Of a stretch of 64,000 nt of DNA, positions 49,066 to 60,681 are shown piece by piece. A program made the position numbers and the translations under genes. Origin of the DNA: Doryteuthis pealeii. Lineage: Eukaryota > Mollusca > Cephalopoda > Myopsida > Loliginidae. Below the pieces are notes generated by a model, which worked only from the letters and a program-made list of their open reading frames with translations, searched no databases and was not told the DNA's origin. The stretch spans positions 72,894,578 to 72,958,577 of the forward strand of contig CM042150.1 in the NCBI GenBank assembly GCA_023376005.1, written 5' to 3'. Every line of letters starts with the position of its first letter. Position 1 is the stretch's first letter.

Positions 49066-50425
49066 CATAAAGTATGTGGTTTGGTTATTGCTATTTTGGA
49101 ATAAAACAATAAATCAATGCCAAAACATTTGTCTTACAAGAAAATCCTTGGAATCATAAAGTGATAATAAATAGAGAAGATTGTTTAATTGAAATCTGTA
49201 TCTCATGTTTTATAATAAAGCAAAAAGCGGAGAGTAGGAGTTTAAAAAAGAAGTAAATTTTAATGTGATCTTTATTTTGACTTGGTTGCCTAAAATAGTA
49301 TTTGTTTTATTCTATTTTTAAAGAAATATCTTTTGAAAGAATTGCCCTTCTATGTAGATTTTTATAAAACCCAATGCTATTAACCTTTTGCCTTGAGCCC
49401 TTTCAAAACAAAAAACAAAAAAACATTCATTGATGCTACATACAGATTGTTAGTATTTAAGAGTCACATATTTTCCAAAGAAAATATAAACAAATGACAG
49501 AAGTAAAAATGATTCTATTTGTTAAGAACCAGATAAGAGATTTTATGTCTATATAGACATAAAATGATTTTTGTATCTATGTTACTTTAACACAAGAAAA
49601 ATATGGTTTATAAGTTTTTTTTAATTATCCCAATACTGTTAAAATGTGCTCAATTGGAGACTAAAGCAATTTCGAATCTAATTTAAAAATTAATAATAGT
49701 ATTGGATCAGAATTCATGCTCATCCTGATCCTTATAATTTCTCAAGAAGATAACTTTTAAATGCTAATTAGAGTAATTCTCTTTATTTACAATTAATTAC
49801 AATAAACATCCTTTAAATAGGGTGTAAGTTGATACTGAGGTTAATGGTCACTAAAGGCAGATTTTAAGTGAGTTAAAAATAAAATGGATATCTTTGATTA
49901 ATAATATATTTATCTTATTACATGCTTATTATACGCTTATTGTTAAATTAAGGTTAAGATAGTTAATATCCAAAATTTGAGATGTCAAGTTTTCTTAAAG
50001 TGGTGGCTAGATTTTATTGTAGCAAAAAGAGAAAATTTGAAAGAAAACTGGTGCTTTCTTATTTTATCTTGCGAAAGATTGACCTGCAAAAGATGAAGGA
50101 TCACAAAATGTGTCATGATAAATGTGCTTGGTTGAGATAAGAGAAAAAAAAATCAATAGAGAAAGTGTTTAGTAAAAATGATTTTATACACAAGATATGG
50201 TATTCATATATCCAACGGTAGTGGAAAAGTTCAAGGTTATCAACTAAGAACAATTAATCAGTTTATCATAAAAGCTTATTCAGACAGTTATTGAATATTT
50301 ATGCAAAATGCAATGAAGAATTGTGCTATTTATCAATGGTATTCAATTATTAGGAGCAGCAGGATGTCTAATGAAAAAATTCTGAGAACAACTAAAAGGA
50401 GTTAGTCATTAAAAGTTACAGAGTG
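49065..50425. other. AT-rich sequence, little recognised
   Basis: It contains a perfect 26-bp palindrome at 49540-49565 and, at about 49730-49805 on the minus strand, another degenerate copy of the 12100/46380 repeat. No gene is seen. Confidence 0.45.
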
Positions 50426-50430
50426 CAATT

Positions 50431-50720
50431 TGGTTGGTTGGTTTTTATGGCATGTCAACCCTTGTTGGATTATCTTATGCCAAAGACATTTTGTTTTATT
50501 CATTCTTGATAGGTATTCAATTCTTATTTTAACTCATTTTTTTTAAACACATTTTTTCTATTTAATCCATAGATGAAACCCTAAAAGGTACTACCACTCC
50601 ATGTCAGAGTGAACCTAGGAGTAATAGCGATGAAAGGGTACTCCACATTCCTCAGAGCTCTAAAATTGGAACTTCACCACAAGATGCAGTTTAACATCAT
50701 AAAGGGGACACAGTGGAATA
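50431..50720 (-). mobile_element. SINE-tail-like block and SINE-like remnant
   Basis: 50431-50495 (ttggttggttggtttttatg, then gcatgtcaaccctt and tcttatgccaaa) is similar to the tail of the 5S-headed SINE at 3315-3385, in the same orientation. No 5S-like part follows. Instead a different G/C-richer stretch (50575-50715, actccatgtcagagtgaacc) appears, perhaps the body of another SINE. A tail shared by different heads is typical of SINEs mobilised by one LINE. Confidence 0.45.
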
Positions 50721-50989
50721 TGGAGTAGAAAATTTATGTAAAATACTTTATGGAAGGAACATTTAAAATAAAATATTTGTAATAAACACATTAATTATTA
50801 AAAGTAAAAAAAAAAGGTGAAATTTGTATGTTTTATGCTACAAAGTATAAACAAAAAGAAGTGTTTTGTAATAAACACAAATTATAAATTAAATTATAAA
50901 ATACTAATTACCCATTTATATAGTTTAAGAGGCCAAAGGGAGAGTGATACAGACATGTCAACAATTCTACTTATTTCTTTTTTTTTAAA

Positions 50990-51480
50990 CAATGTTTATT
51001 TTTAAATCTTCATTGCTAGTTAAAAATTTACACTAAATGGTTAGTAATGATAATTGTTAAATAAATCCACATAACAGAAAAGAGAGTTTTTATATTTTTT
51101 TATATTATTTCATCAAGTTAATATTGTTTCTGTAAACATTTTCAAAGTTTTGTTGAGAAATATTTTTTCATTGAAGCATTTCAGAGATTTATTAATTAAA
51201 CATTTTTGTTTTTCTCTGAATTGTTAGTTCTAACTAAATAATAGTGTTATGTTAAGTTATATATTTTATATCCCCAACTTGAAGAAGAATTACCTTTAAG
51301 TCTAATTACTAATCAAATGAAATGTGAATAATTGCTATAGTAACACGATTGATTTTTTATTTTCTGTATGATTAGGTATGTCTTGCAGCAACATGGCTTC
51401 TATTGATTATTGCTAGAAATCTCTCCTGATGAGTTCTCACTTTCCTCATGAGGAAGAAAATCTTTTTAATATCAAAACAT
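50990..51480 (+). repeat. Old dispersed repeat, copy 2
   Basis: This is the partner of 225-660, in the same orientation and with the same succession of landmarks. The best-kept part is at 51370-51420 (tgattaggtatgtcttgcagcaacatgg, compared with the corresponding part near 563-592). The family is unidentified. Confidence 0.5.
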
Positions 51481-51654
51481 TCCTAAGCCCAATAAGTATT
51501 CATATCAAATTTGATAGGTTTATTTAAAATTGTTTGTCTGACTGTGGAGGACAGAAAAACACACTATCCCCAATAATCAACAGATTTGATTGACAATAAA
51601 TTGCAGATAAAATGTTCTGATTATTATTTATATTATATACCAGATATAGGTAAA

Positions 51655-51735
51655 TAGTAGGAAATAATGGGCACTTTAGTCTTGGTAACCAGTCAAGAAG
51701 AAGGAAAAACTCTTAATTCAAAATGGGCACCTCCA
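51655..51735 (+). mobile_element. SINE body fragment
   Basis: The segment gggcactttagtcttggtaa, then ccagtcaagaagaagg and cttaattcaaaatgg, matches the body of the 12395-type SINE. It is short and without a head. Confidence 0.45.
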
Positions 51736-52473
51736 GCTTAAAAGAAAAATGTCCTATAAAAAATTCATTATAGACATGGTATGACTGCAACCTTATACTC
51801 CCCAAGGAGTCTGCATAATACAGTTCAGTGCAGTTAATTATTTATATCAATCTATGAGGTGTTTAGATGAAATTTGCAATCAGTTGCAAGGATGTCTGTA
51901 AGAATGGTAAAATAGGATTGATGATTGGATGCTTTGTTCCTTTCAGAACATAGAGATCAAAAAGTTGAAGCTATTTCTATTGTTCACAATACAAAAGCAT
52001 TTAGTAAGAGATGGTTGCCTGCAAAGATAATTATATAAGCAACAATCAGTGGTAACGTATGGATCCTAGATTCAATCATATAAATCTTAAGGAGCCTATA
52101 GCAATTTCAACCTTTAAAATGATGAACTGGTTATCACTGTATTTTAATTAAATACTGGATTGGCTACATTAAATTAGAACTGAACAAAGTTGAAAAATAT
52201 CGTTTCATAATCTATCTTAATTTCTAAAATAGAAGTTGAATAATGTTGACATGGACCTGTAACAATAAGTGGCAAATTCTATATAAACATCAAGAATCAC
52301 TGAAAGATGGGATATCTGTTTTTGAGTAATAACAATATAAAAAATAATTGATAGCAAATCAGGTTTAATATGTGGAAATAATACCAATTATACTAGACTT
52401 AATAGACTGTGTTGTGTGCTCTGATTATTTTGTGTTACTTGATTTATTTTATATTTGGTTAGGGTATCTTATG

Positions 52474-52475
<2 letters not shown>

Positions 52476-52509
<34 letters not shown>

Positions 52510-52544
52510 CTTCCTATAAGAAAGAAAAATACAACAGACCATCA

Positions 52545-52582
<38 letters not shown>
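52476..52582. repeat. Two (TA)n microsatellites, 52476-52507 and 52549-52582
   Basis: A pair of TA arrays about 40 bp apart. The open frames across them are artefacts. Confidence 0.93.
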
Positions 52583-52586
<4 letters not shown>

Positions 52587-53193
52587 GGCTACATAGATAT
52601 ACATTTTTTTTATCAATCAGGGTTATTGAATTATTACTGTAAAAGAAAATATTCTACTTTTGGGTTCCCCTAGTTTCAAAATATTTAGTGGGAAAAATAA
52701 AAAAATATAAAATTTTAATTTGTGAAAAAGCAGGCTTGTTTTTCTGCGTGTTTTGAACAAAAGGATATTACAAGGATATAAAATATAAAAATGTGAGTAA
52801 TTTTTCTACATATAGTGTATTTAATGCTTTTTTATTATTGATTTTTAAGAAGAAACTCTTAAAGTGTTTAGAATTTTTAATAACATGTTATGTTTTGAGT
52901 ATGTAATGTTGTTTACAAAAGCCATCATTTTTACCAAATTTAATGTTTAAAATGTAATAAAAATTAATTACATATGTAATATTATTTTGCTTTTTTTTCA
53001 CAAATACTCATTATGTTACTATTTTTTGACTAAAACTAAAATATAACCTTAAGTAATCAATTCAATTAATTTTAATTCGTTTTTTAAGTGAAAAGGAGAA
53101 TGTTTTGGGCAGTGCCTAGGTATATCACTGATCTCTTAGAAAAGTCCACAAAAAGCTGTGACTCCACAGATAAAAGCAAATAAACATTGAAGA

Positions 53194-53194
<1 letters not shown>

Positions 53195-53230
<36 letters not shown>
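53195..53230. repeat. (TAA)n array at the 5' junction of the retrotransposon
   Basis: About 12 TAA units directly precede the truncated element. TAA repeats also end both 3' copies (54535-54552 and 54780-54802). This suggests that TAA arrays are the insertion target, as reported for the Dong element of silkworm. Confidence 0.9.
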
Positions 53231-53231
<1 letters not shown>

Positions 53232-54407
53232 CAGGACACTATAAAATCACTTGATGAAAATGAAAGTTACAAATACTTAGGAATTTTAGAAGTGGACAAT
53301 ATCAAGCAAACAGAAATGAAAGGAAAAGTTAAAAAAGAATATCTCAGGAGCACTAGAAAACTTCTAGAAACCAAACTTAACAGCAGAAATCTGATCAAAG
53401 GAATCAATACCTGGGCTGTCCCCATTATAAGATACTCAGGACCATTCTTAAAATGGACAAAAGAAGAACTCAGACAGATTGACCAAAGAACGAGAAAGTT
53501 AATGACCATGCACAAGGCTCTTCACCCTAGAGACGATAGAGATAGATTATATGTGTCAAGAAAGGAAGGGGGAAGAGGTCTTGTCAACATAGAGGACTGC
53601 GTAGAAACCACAATCCAACAACTTGAGGATTACACAAGAAAGAGCAAAGACAAATTACTTATAGCGGCCAACAATAGTAGAAGTGACAGATGGACAAACA
53701 GAAAAACAACAAAGACTAGAAAACAAAAATGGGAAGAAAAACAATTATATAGACACTTCAAACGACAAATCGAAGAGGTTGCACATGGAAAGACTTGGAC
53801 CTGGTTAAGAAAAGGAAACCTCAAAAGAGAAACAGAATCATTAATAATTGCTGCACAAAATAATGCCATAAGGACAAACTATATCAAAACGAAAATTGAT
53901 AAGACCCAACAAAATAGTAAATGTAGACTTTGTGATAATAGAGATGAGACTGTAAACCATATACTCTGTGAATGTAACAAACTAGCACAACAAGATTACA
54001 AAACTAGACACGACTGGGTTGGGAAGGTGATCCACTGGGAATTATGCAAAAAATTAAATTTTGACCATACAACAAAATGGTATATGCATAAACCAGAATC
54101 TGTTCTTGAGAACGAAACACATAAAATTCTCTGGGACTTTGAAATAAAAATGGATCACCTTATCCCAGCAAGAAGACCAGACCTAGTGTTGATAAACAAA
54201 AAAGAAAGAACTTGTCAACTGGTGGATTTTGCAGTTCCAGCAGATCACAGGGTAAAGCTAAAGGAAAATAAAAAAATGGACAAATATCTGGACCTTACCA
54301 GAGAACTGAAAAAGGAATATGAAAGTGAAAGTTATACCAAATGTAGTTGGTGCACTTGGAACAGTCCCAAAAGGTTTGGAAAGTTTGGAAATCAGAGGAA
54401 GAATTGA
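53231..54407 (+). pseudogene. 5'-truncated non-LTR retrotransposon ORF with restriction-like endonuclease (R4/Dong-like)
   Basis: An open frame of 392 codons after the TAA array encodes the C-terminal part of a reverse transcriptase/endonuclease. It opens in the late RT region with KYLG (residues about 29-32 if counted from 53187), followed by the thumb-like stretch INTWAVPIIRYSGPFLKW and RLYVSRKEGGRGL. A zinc-knuckle-like cluster follows: C246, C249, H258, C261/C263. The PD-(D/E)XK-type nuclease signature is RPD at 330-332, then D347 in QLVDFAVPADHRV, and a lysine-rich segment. The nuclease residues look intact. The frame shifts near 54318, so the last 29 codons are wrong and the real C-terminus continues in the next frame. 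The RT palm (motifs 1-6) is absent, so it is dead on arrival from 5' truncation. Clade R4/Dong is inferred from domain order and TAA context. A related RLE-bearing clade is possible. Confidence 0.85.
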
Positions 54408-54537
54408 AACCATTCAGAACACTGCTGCAATCTGCCAGAATACTCAAAAGAGTCCTGGAGACCTGAGGAGATTTGCTGTCACTCACTCCAGTGAAAGACC
54501 ATCAGCTAACACTGATGTGAAAACTCAAAAGGAGTAA
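54318..54537 (+). pseudogene. 3' end of retrotransposon copy 1 (shifted frame and 3' UTR)
   Basis: In the frame starting at 54319 the protein continues VKVIPNVVGALGTVPKGLE, the expected C-terminal region of these endonuclease-bearing elements. Near 54420-54428 the copy lacks five bases present in copy 2 (gctgcaatc against gcactactgcaatc), so its frame shifts again. Its probable original stop is the TGA at about 54462-54464, and the rest is 3' UTR ending ctcaaaaggagtaa in TAA repeats. Confidence 0.8.
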
Positions 54538-54549
54538 ATAATAATAATA

Positions 54550-54802
54550 ATGAAAGTCAAAGCGATACCAATTGGTGCACTTGGAATGGTCCCAAAAGGA
54601 TTGGAAAAGGGTTTGGAAAGTTTGGAAATCAGAGGAAGGATTGAAACCATTCAGAACACTGCACTACTGCAATCTGCCAGAATACTCAGTAGAGTCCTTG
54701 AGACCTGATGAGACTTGCTGTCACACAGACTCCAGTGAAAGACCATCAGCTAATGCTGATGTGAAAACTCAAAAGGAGTAAATAATAATAATAATAATAT
54801 TA
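54550..54802 (+). mobile_element. Second, separate 3' end of the same retrotransposon family
   Basis: 54552-54781 repeats the last about 230 bp of copy 1 with roughly 10 percent differences, and ends in its own (TAA)n. It starts inside the TAA array that ends copy 1. Here the C-terminus is in one frame: ALGMVPKGLEKGLESL, then ETIQNTALLQSARIL and VLET before a TGA at about 54708-54710. It includes a KGLE duplication absent from copy 1. It is either an independent, severely truncated insertion or a tandem copy. Confidence 0.85.
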
Positions 54803-55273
54803 ATTTATTAGGTTTCAATACTTTTTAATGTTCAGACATATCATGCAGAGCTTTGGCAACATAATGAATATTTCAAAGTAATGAATAAAATTTCTACATA
54901 TTTTCACACTGATCTGGCCTGTGTATTAATAGTCCACATTGAGAGTTGCATAGTTGAAAGAGTAAACACAGAGATATGCATTTATCAGACAGCTTATGTA
55001 ATTAAGATAAACAGGCTAAGAAAATTAAAGAAACACAAATTTCAGAGCCAGCTGGCAAAAATTTATGAACAGGATGTTAAGACCAGAAGTGTTTATGATT
55101 AAGTCCCTTCCTTTGCTTTTTTAATAAAAGAGCTAACTTAGCCTCAGTTTTGGCCACTAGAGCCATTCCTCACCTCTACATAACAGTGTGTTTTAAAATC
55201 CTTTTCTTAATCTTGTCTTCATGGAATGATGAATAAAAACACAGAGAAGTTGTGTATCAATATCTTATTTAAA

Positions 55274-55311
55274 ACAAGGAATGATCACATAATGATGTGA
55301 TCATTCCTTGT
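55274..55311. repeat. Perfect 17-bp inverted repeat
   Basis: Arms ACAAGGAATGATCACAT at 55274-55290 and its exact complement at 55295-55311, with loop AATG. It is a strong hairpin on either strand. Confidence 0.95.
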
Positions 55312-55319
55312 AACATTTA

Positions 55320-57230
55320 ACAGGACACATAGACCTACATCACTGGCTTCCCAATAGGAACACAATCTTCTTACTATTGGATTAAACTTGTCCTATGCAT
55401 CATAGTACCTAGATTAGTAACTGTTTAGCATTCCTATAGTATTTTATTATAATCATGCTAGATATGTAAAGAATATAATCAACATTAACATCATGATTTA
55501 TAGGTATATATTTGATTGAGTTAAATAGATTCAAATTCATCAGCAAAATATGATGTTTTTGTACAAAACTGGGTAATTAGATTTCTATAGTAAATGTAGA
55601 AAACAAGATTTTTTTATCTTAAAAATATTGCCTCTTCAAATAAAAAATCATGGCTAATGGAAATGAATTTGAAGTTTGAATAAACAAGAATAAATTAAAA
55701 AAAAATAAATATTACTACCTTGTATTCTCATAGATGCTTTTTTTAAAAAAAATCTTTAATATATTTGAAATCACAAGTCTTTTTTACATGGGTTTTTTTA
55801 TGGGGTGTCCAGTGAGGATTGAACTTGTTAATCATTAATAATGGATCTATGAGACTAGCTTGCTAACCATTACACCATGAGGGGATACCTTGTTTGTATT
55901 TTAATGTCAAATTCAAACTTTAAAACATCTTAAAAATGTTATACATCCATACAAAATTAACAAATATTCATTTATTGTTATTTTTCTATGTAAATTTTGT
56001 ATTGTAATTGGTCTAACCTTCTACACCATATGAAACGAATTGATATAGAATTTCAAATAATTTTCCAATATTCTTTTATGTAACTAAGACAATTTAGCTA
56101 TTTTTCCATGCTAAGTATCTTTCTGACAGAAAAAAAAAGAAAAGAATTATCAATAACTTGTAAGGAACTTTCTAGTTTGTTTGGGAAAATGTGAGGGATA
56201 AACTGACAGTTGTACAAGGAACATTTGAGTTGACCTGGAGGTTGATTATATATAATAGTCATTTAAAAACAATTTCAGAGCAATATTACATAGTAGGTAA
56301 GTTGATATGATTTAGATCAGGACATTTACAAATGTGAAAAAAGGAGAGATAAAGAAAAGCTGAAAATGTTAGTCATTGAAATAATAGCAAATGTCTGAAG
56401 CCACTTAGTTGAGATTTATTTAATTTTTTTATCCCCAACTGTGTTGGAAAACAACTAGTGGTTTTCAAACTAAATGAAAGTCAGTCTAGAGATTACTCAT
56501 GTTGGTACTGTGTATCTCAGTATAACCTGTCACATTTCACTTGGAGCAAAAATAACTCCCATTGTCATAAGAAAGGTCAGGAAAGGGAAATACTCAGTAT
56601 GACACTGATGATCTATTAGGTTATGACTGGAACTAGAAACTAAAACCTCATTTCATTTTAAAATAGTTATTTATTGTATTTGATGGCATGTTCTCCCCTC
56701 CAATATTCTGATAATATCTCATATAAAAAGTTGACATTAAATACTTTCCCAAAAATACACCAAAAAGGTTTCTTAATACTACATTTTGAAATGAAGGAAG
56801 TATGCATCATATGCTGGCCAGAGAATCCTCATTTCTACATTGCTATTGACAAGCGAGAACTTATCAATTTATTAAATAACAGATTATAACATTTTATATT
56901 TTGATTTTTCAGCCAAAAGCTCAGGATTGGATTGCATATATTCTAAAGGTTAAGAAAGACAAAGTATGGTTATATTTCCAGACACATGACATTTGTTCTT
57001 TCAATAGGATTTTAGTTTTTATTATAAATATACAAAAAAAAAAGAAAGAAGGTTTTATTATAAATATACAAAAATCAACATGTCATATTTACAAATGATC
57101 ATAATTAGTGAGGGATGCTGATTTAAGAGGTTTATAAACATTTTGAAAGGAAAAAAAACGTCAAAGAAATAGGTGGAACATTAATTTAGAATACATTAGA
57201 GAATCCTATTATTTGGAGAAGATAAAATCA
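55320..57230. other. AT-rich sequence with one SINE
   Basis: Only the SINE at 55795-55895 and a small local duplication at 57015-57075 (gttttattataaatatacaa twice) are recognised. Confidence 0.5.
55795..55895 (-). mobile_element. tRNA-derived SINE, short form
   Basis: On the minus strand it has an A box in tggtgtaatggttagcaagc and a B box in acaagttcaatcctc, followed by actggacacccc. It is very close to the head of the 4246-4372 copy (gcaagctag shared, caccccat end shared). The body after the head is missing or lost in poly-T. Confidence 0.75.
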
Positions 57231-57234
57231 AAGC

Positions 57235-57480
57235 TGGAGTTGTGCATGGTGGTATAATGGTTACCAACATGAAAACCAGAATGAGTGAGCTGAGTTCAAA
57301 ATCAAGCTGATGTTGTTTGCGCTCTCTTTGTAATAATGCCTTTAGAAAAAAACTCCCCTAATTTATAGGTAAAATAAGAAAGTTGATTAAACTCTCTAGC
57401 TTTAGTGGTAGTCTAGGAGAAGGACAACTCTGAATTCAAACCCTTAGAAAAGGCCAAAGGAAACTACTCTTCTAACTCTG
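57235..57480 (+). mobile_element. tRNA-derived SINE, long form
   Basis: The A box is in tggtggtataatggttacca (about 57248) and the B box in gagttcaaaatc (about 57293). The body has ttgcgctctctttgtaataa, tgcctttag, ctagctttagtggtag, tctaggagaagg and gaattcaaaccc. It is an ordered copy of the 12395-type family. Confidence 0.75.
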
Positions 57481-57682
57481 TCAAGAAAACTGAAAATTAT
57501 TCATAATTTACTGATAAAGAAATCTGTAAAGATTATTGAAAGGATAAGTAATTTTCTGTTTAATTCCAATATAAAAATATTAAGATATTTGTAATTTTCA
57601 TACTCTAATCTGGTTAACACAAACATTGTTTATATTTATCACTTAGTTTGTAATTCTCATTAAATGTTTATTGTTTTATCAT

Positions 57683-57990
57683 ACAGATGGTGTAATGGTT
57701 ATCAGTGTGGAAAATGGAATCAATGAGTCAAGATAAAATTCCATCTGTGTTTGTATTCACTTTGTACTAATGCCCTTGCCAAAACACTTAAATCCATTTC
57801 TTCTAGCACTAGATAGAATATTAATTTAGTTGTACTTCTCCAAGACTGGTTGCTCAATGCAGTGAGTGCATCTACATGAAGGCAGACTCAAACTACTGAC
57901 TAGAGTCTGGCAAGATGCTGCAACTTGTACAATTGATGGTCATCTCAGTCCTTGTGCCACTGTAGTTCAATTGTACAAATCAAGATAATG
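57683..57990 (+). mobile_element. tRNA-derived SINE, long form
   Basis: The A box is in gatggtgtaatggttatcag and there is a weak B box (tgagtcaagataaaattcc). The body has tttgtattcactttgtacta, atgcccttgcc, ctagcactagatag, ctccaagactggttgc, agtctggcaagatgctgcaa and tggtcatctcagtcc, ending near gatgatgatctgtgc. It is the longest copy in the window. Confidence 0.75.
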
Positions 57991-58504
57991 CTGATGATGA
58001 TCTGTGCAATCTCTCTAACACTTTAATCTTTTTTTTCAAACAAGTTTCTCCTTTTCATCTATACAAAGACTAAAAATATCATTGTTTATACTAATGATCT
58101 ATCTTTATTTTTGTAACCTAATAGTTTGTAGATTCTCTTTAAAGATATAAATATATTATGTTGCATTAATTGTAGGATATGAAAAAAACAAAAACATTTT
58201 AAACATCTGTTTATCCAAAGTTGACATTTATTCTTAGTGCTGACATTTCATATTATTTTGGTTTTTAATCCATCTGTTTATCATCAAGAGCAGGAAAAGT
58301 TGTCAAGATTCCTAAATTAACAGAGTAACTTAATTTGTCATATTTCTATCTCTGAACAATACTAGATTACCCATGAAACTGTTTGCTTTCAGGTGTATTA
58401 ATGGCTCCATAATTATATTAATGCTTCTATCAATTAAAGAAACTTAAAATCAAAGAATGAAATATTTCTTCTCTCTGTAAATTTATATTTCTAAAGTTTT
58501 TATT

Positions 58505-58755
58505 AAACAAATGTCCCATAGTCAGCTAGCCCTGCCAATTCCCCTTCATAGAATTTCCCTGGGTTACTAGGAGGTGTCCACTCATCTCATCAAATAACAT
58601 GCAATAGTAAATTAAATAGTACCAACAGCAAGGAATGAACCTTGGTTTGACCTATTCAAATGCACTAAAGAATTGGATTCATGCCTTTCTCAAAAGGGTT
58701 AATTCAACTTTGGTTTGCAAAGTCCATTAACTGTTAAGCCACCTACACTCCACAA
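58505..58755 (-). mobile_element. tRNA-derived SINE
   Basis: On the minus strand there is gtggcttaacagttaatgg (A box, about 58727-58745), with caaaccaaggttcattccttgctg (interrupted B-box region), and a further G/C-richer body up to about 58505 (ggcagggctagctgac). The head resembles that at 32935-33058. The open frame over this segment is a chance frame. Confidence 0.55.
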
Positions 58756-59867
58756 GGTGATTTTCGTAAATTGAAAAATGGTGGAATAATGAGGAAAAGA
58801 GAAAGCAAACAAAATGTAAAAGGATAGATTCTTCAAAATGTTCTTTTTTTCTATCATCTTCAGCAGAAAGGGTAATAAATTATATTTTCCAGAAAATATG
58901 TTTATTATTATCCAGTATATTGGAATATTAATCATCTATTTCTAAGGCAATCACAAACTGAAATTGTCTGCTGCCAAATTTTCATACTTGAACCTATTAA
59001 GAACTTCTACTGATTGTTATAAACTTCTTAATAAAAAAAACTAGAAAAGGAACTTCAGAGGATTTTAAGACTTTTTCTTTCTTTTTGTCTTTTTTGTTAT
59101 TGGTGAGGGGTTTTCTCCATATTGAATAAAGAATAAAGATTTCACAAGGAAAATCTCAAATCCATTCCATAAGAAATAACTTCTTCTGCAAAATGGTTTG
59201 GATATTTTATGCATTTTTTTTTAATCTAAAGAGGCAATAATATATGTAGAGTTTTTTTTTCTAAGAAAATACTTTAATTACTAATTTTATGAGAATTTTA
59301 AAGTGAAGTGTTTTCAAGCATTGAAAAGAATTTATAAATGCTACACATTCAAATTTCATACAAGTTTATTTTAAGAATCTGATTAATATAAACAAAAAGT
59401 TTATTAAAAATGACTTATACTCATGAATTTCAGAAAACGTGGATGTAAATAGGTTAATCTAAGTAGTTCACATTCTCTATGTTGCTTTTAATATATTCCA
59501 GTAAAAATCAAAACAAACTTTAAACACAAGATCCAAATTTTCCTCAGCAATATTATGTTTTTTCATGGCCAACATTACATTTTTCACCATTGAAAAAATG
59601 GCAGTTTATAAGTAGCACTCTTTTGTTCAGGTTAGTTTAATAGAATTATATAACTATCTAGGTTTACCCACGCTGTATCATGAACAATGTAAATATCAAG
59701 TAATTTTAATATTACATAATATTTTTAAAATATCAAAAACCTTATGCTGCACTGCATTATCTTGTTATGTTCAATGCTTCTTGAATATTAAACAAAAAGT
59801 AAAATTGAGATAAAAATTGATCTATGCTTTAGCCCCTTGAAATAAAAATAATGATAAATGAAACTAA

Positions 59868-59871
<4 letters not shown>

Positions 59872-59925
<54 letters not shown>

Positions 59926-59996
59926 AACATAAACATGTTACTTTAAAAGATTATTTATCTCTAGAGCCAATCAGTAATTTAAGACTTCCTTTACCA

Positions 59997-60030
<34 letters not shown>

Positions 60031-60422
60031 GGACCTACATCAGTCAGGCACCATCTACCTAGGTTTCACCCGAATCATTCTTCAGGATAATTCTGACTGA
60101 AAGAGGTTGTCACAAATGTTTTTTTTATTTTTGTATTGGGTAAAAATTAGTATAAAGATTAAAAAATTAAAAATTCGTAAGAATGTTGTGTTATAATTAT
60201 TTTTGTGTTTTTATTTTTATTTTTATTTTATTTTTGTCTTTATTGGCTAAGGAGCCATGGTTTTTATGTTTACATACATTACTGATGATTATTTACAGAA
60301 AGTACGGATGTGCCGGTCTTTTCTTTTTAAAAATTTTATTCCCCAGATGTCAGTTTGAAATTTTTTTTTATTTTGAAAAACTGAATTACCTGGGTTTTTT
60401 CCACACCGGTAGAGTTTAGAAG

Positions 60423-60462
<40 letters not shown>

Positions 60463-60535
60463 TGATTGCCACTTCTTCACAGAAGAAGGCTACTTCTACA
60501 AAGTTCGGTTGTAAGCACACAAATAGCTCAGAAGT

Positions 60536-60574
<39 letters not shown>

Positions 60575-60635
60575 GTGTGTGTGTGTGTGTGTGTGTGTCT
60601 GTATTTGTGTATATATATATATGTGTGTGTGTATT

Positions 60636-60681
<46 letters not shown>

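Noticed and set aside
54881..55102. 73-codon open frame after the retrotransposon pair
   Set aside because: Product is not recognisable and there is no similarity to the retrotransposon protein or sign of splicing. Treated as chance.
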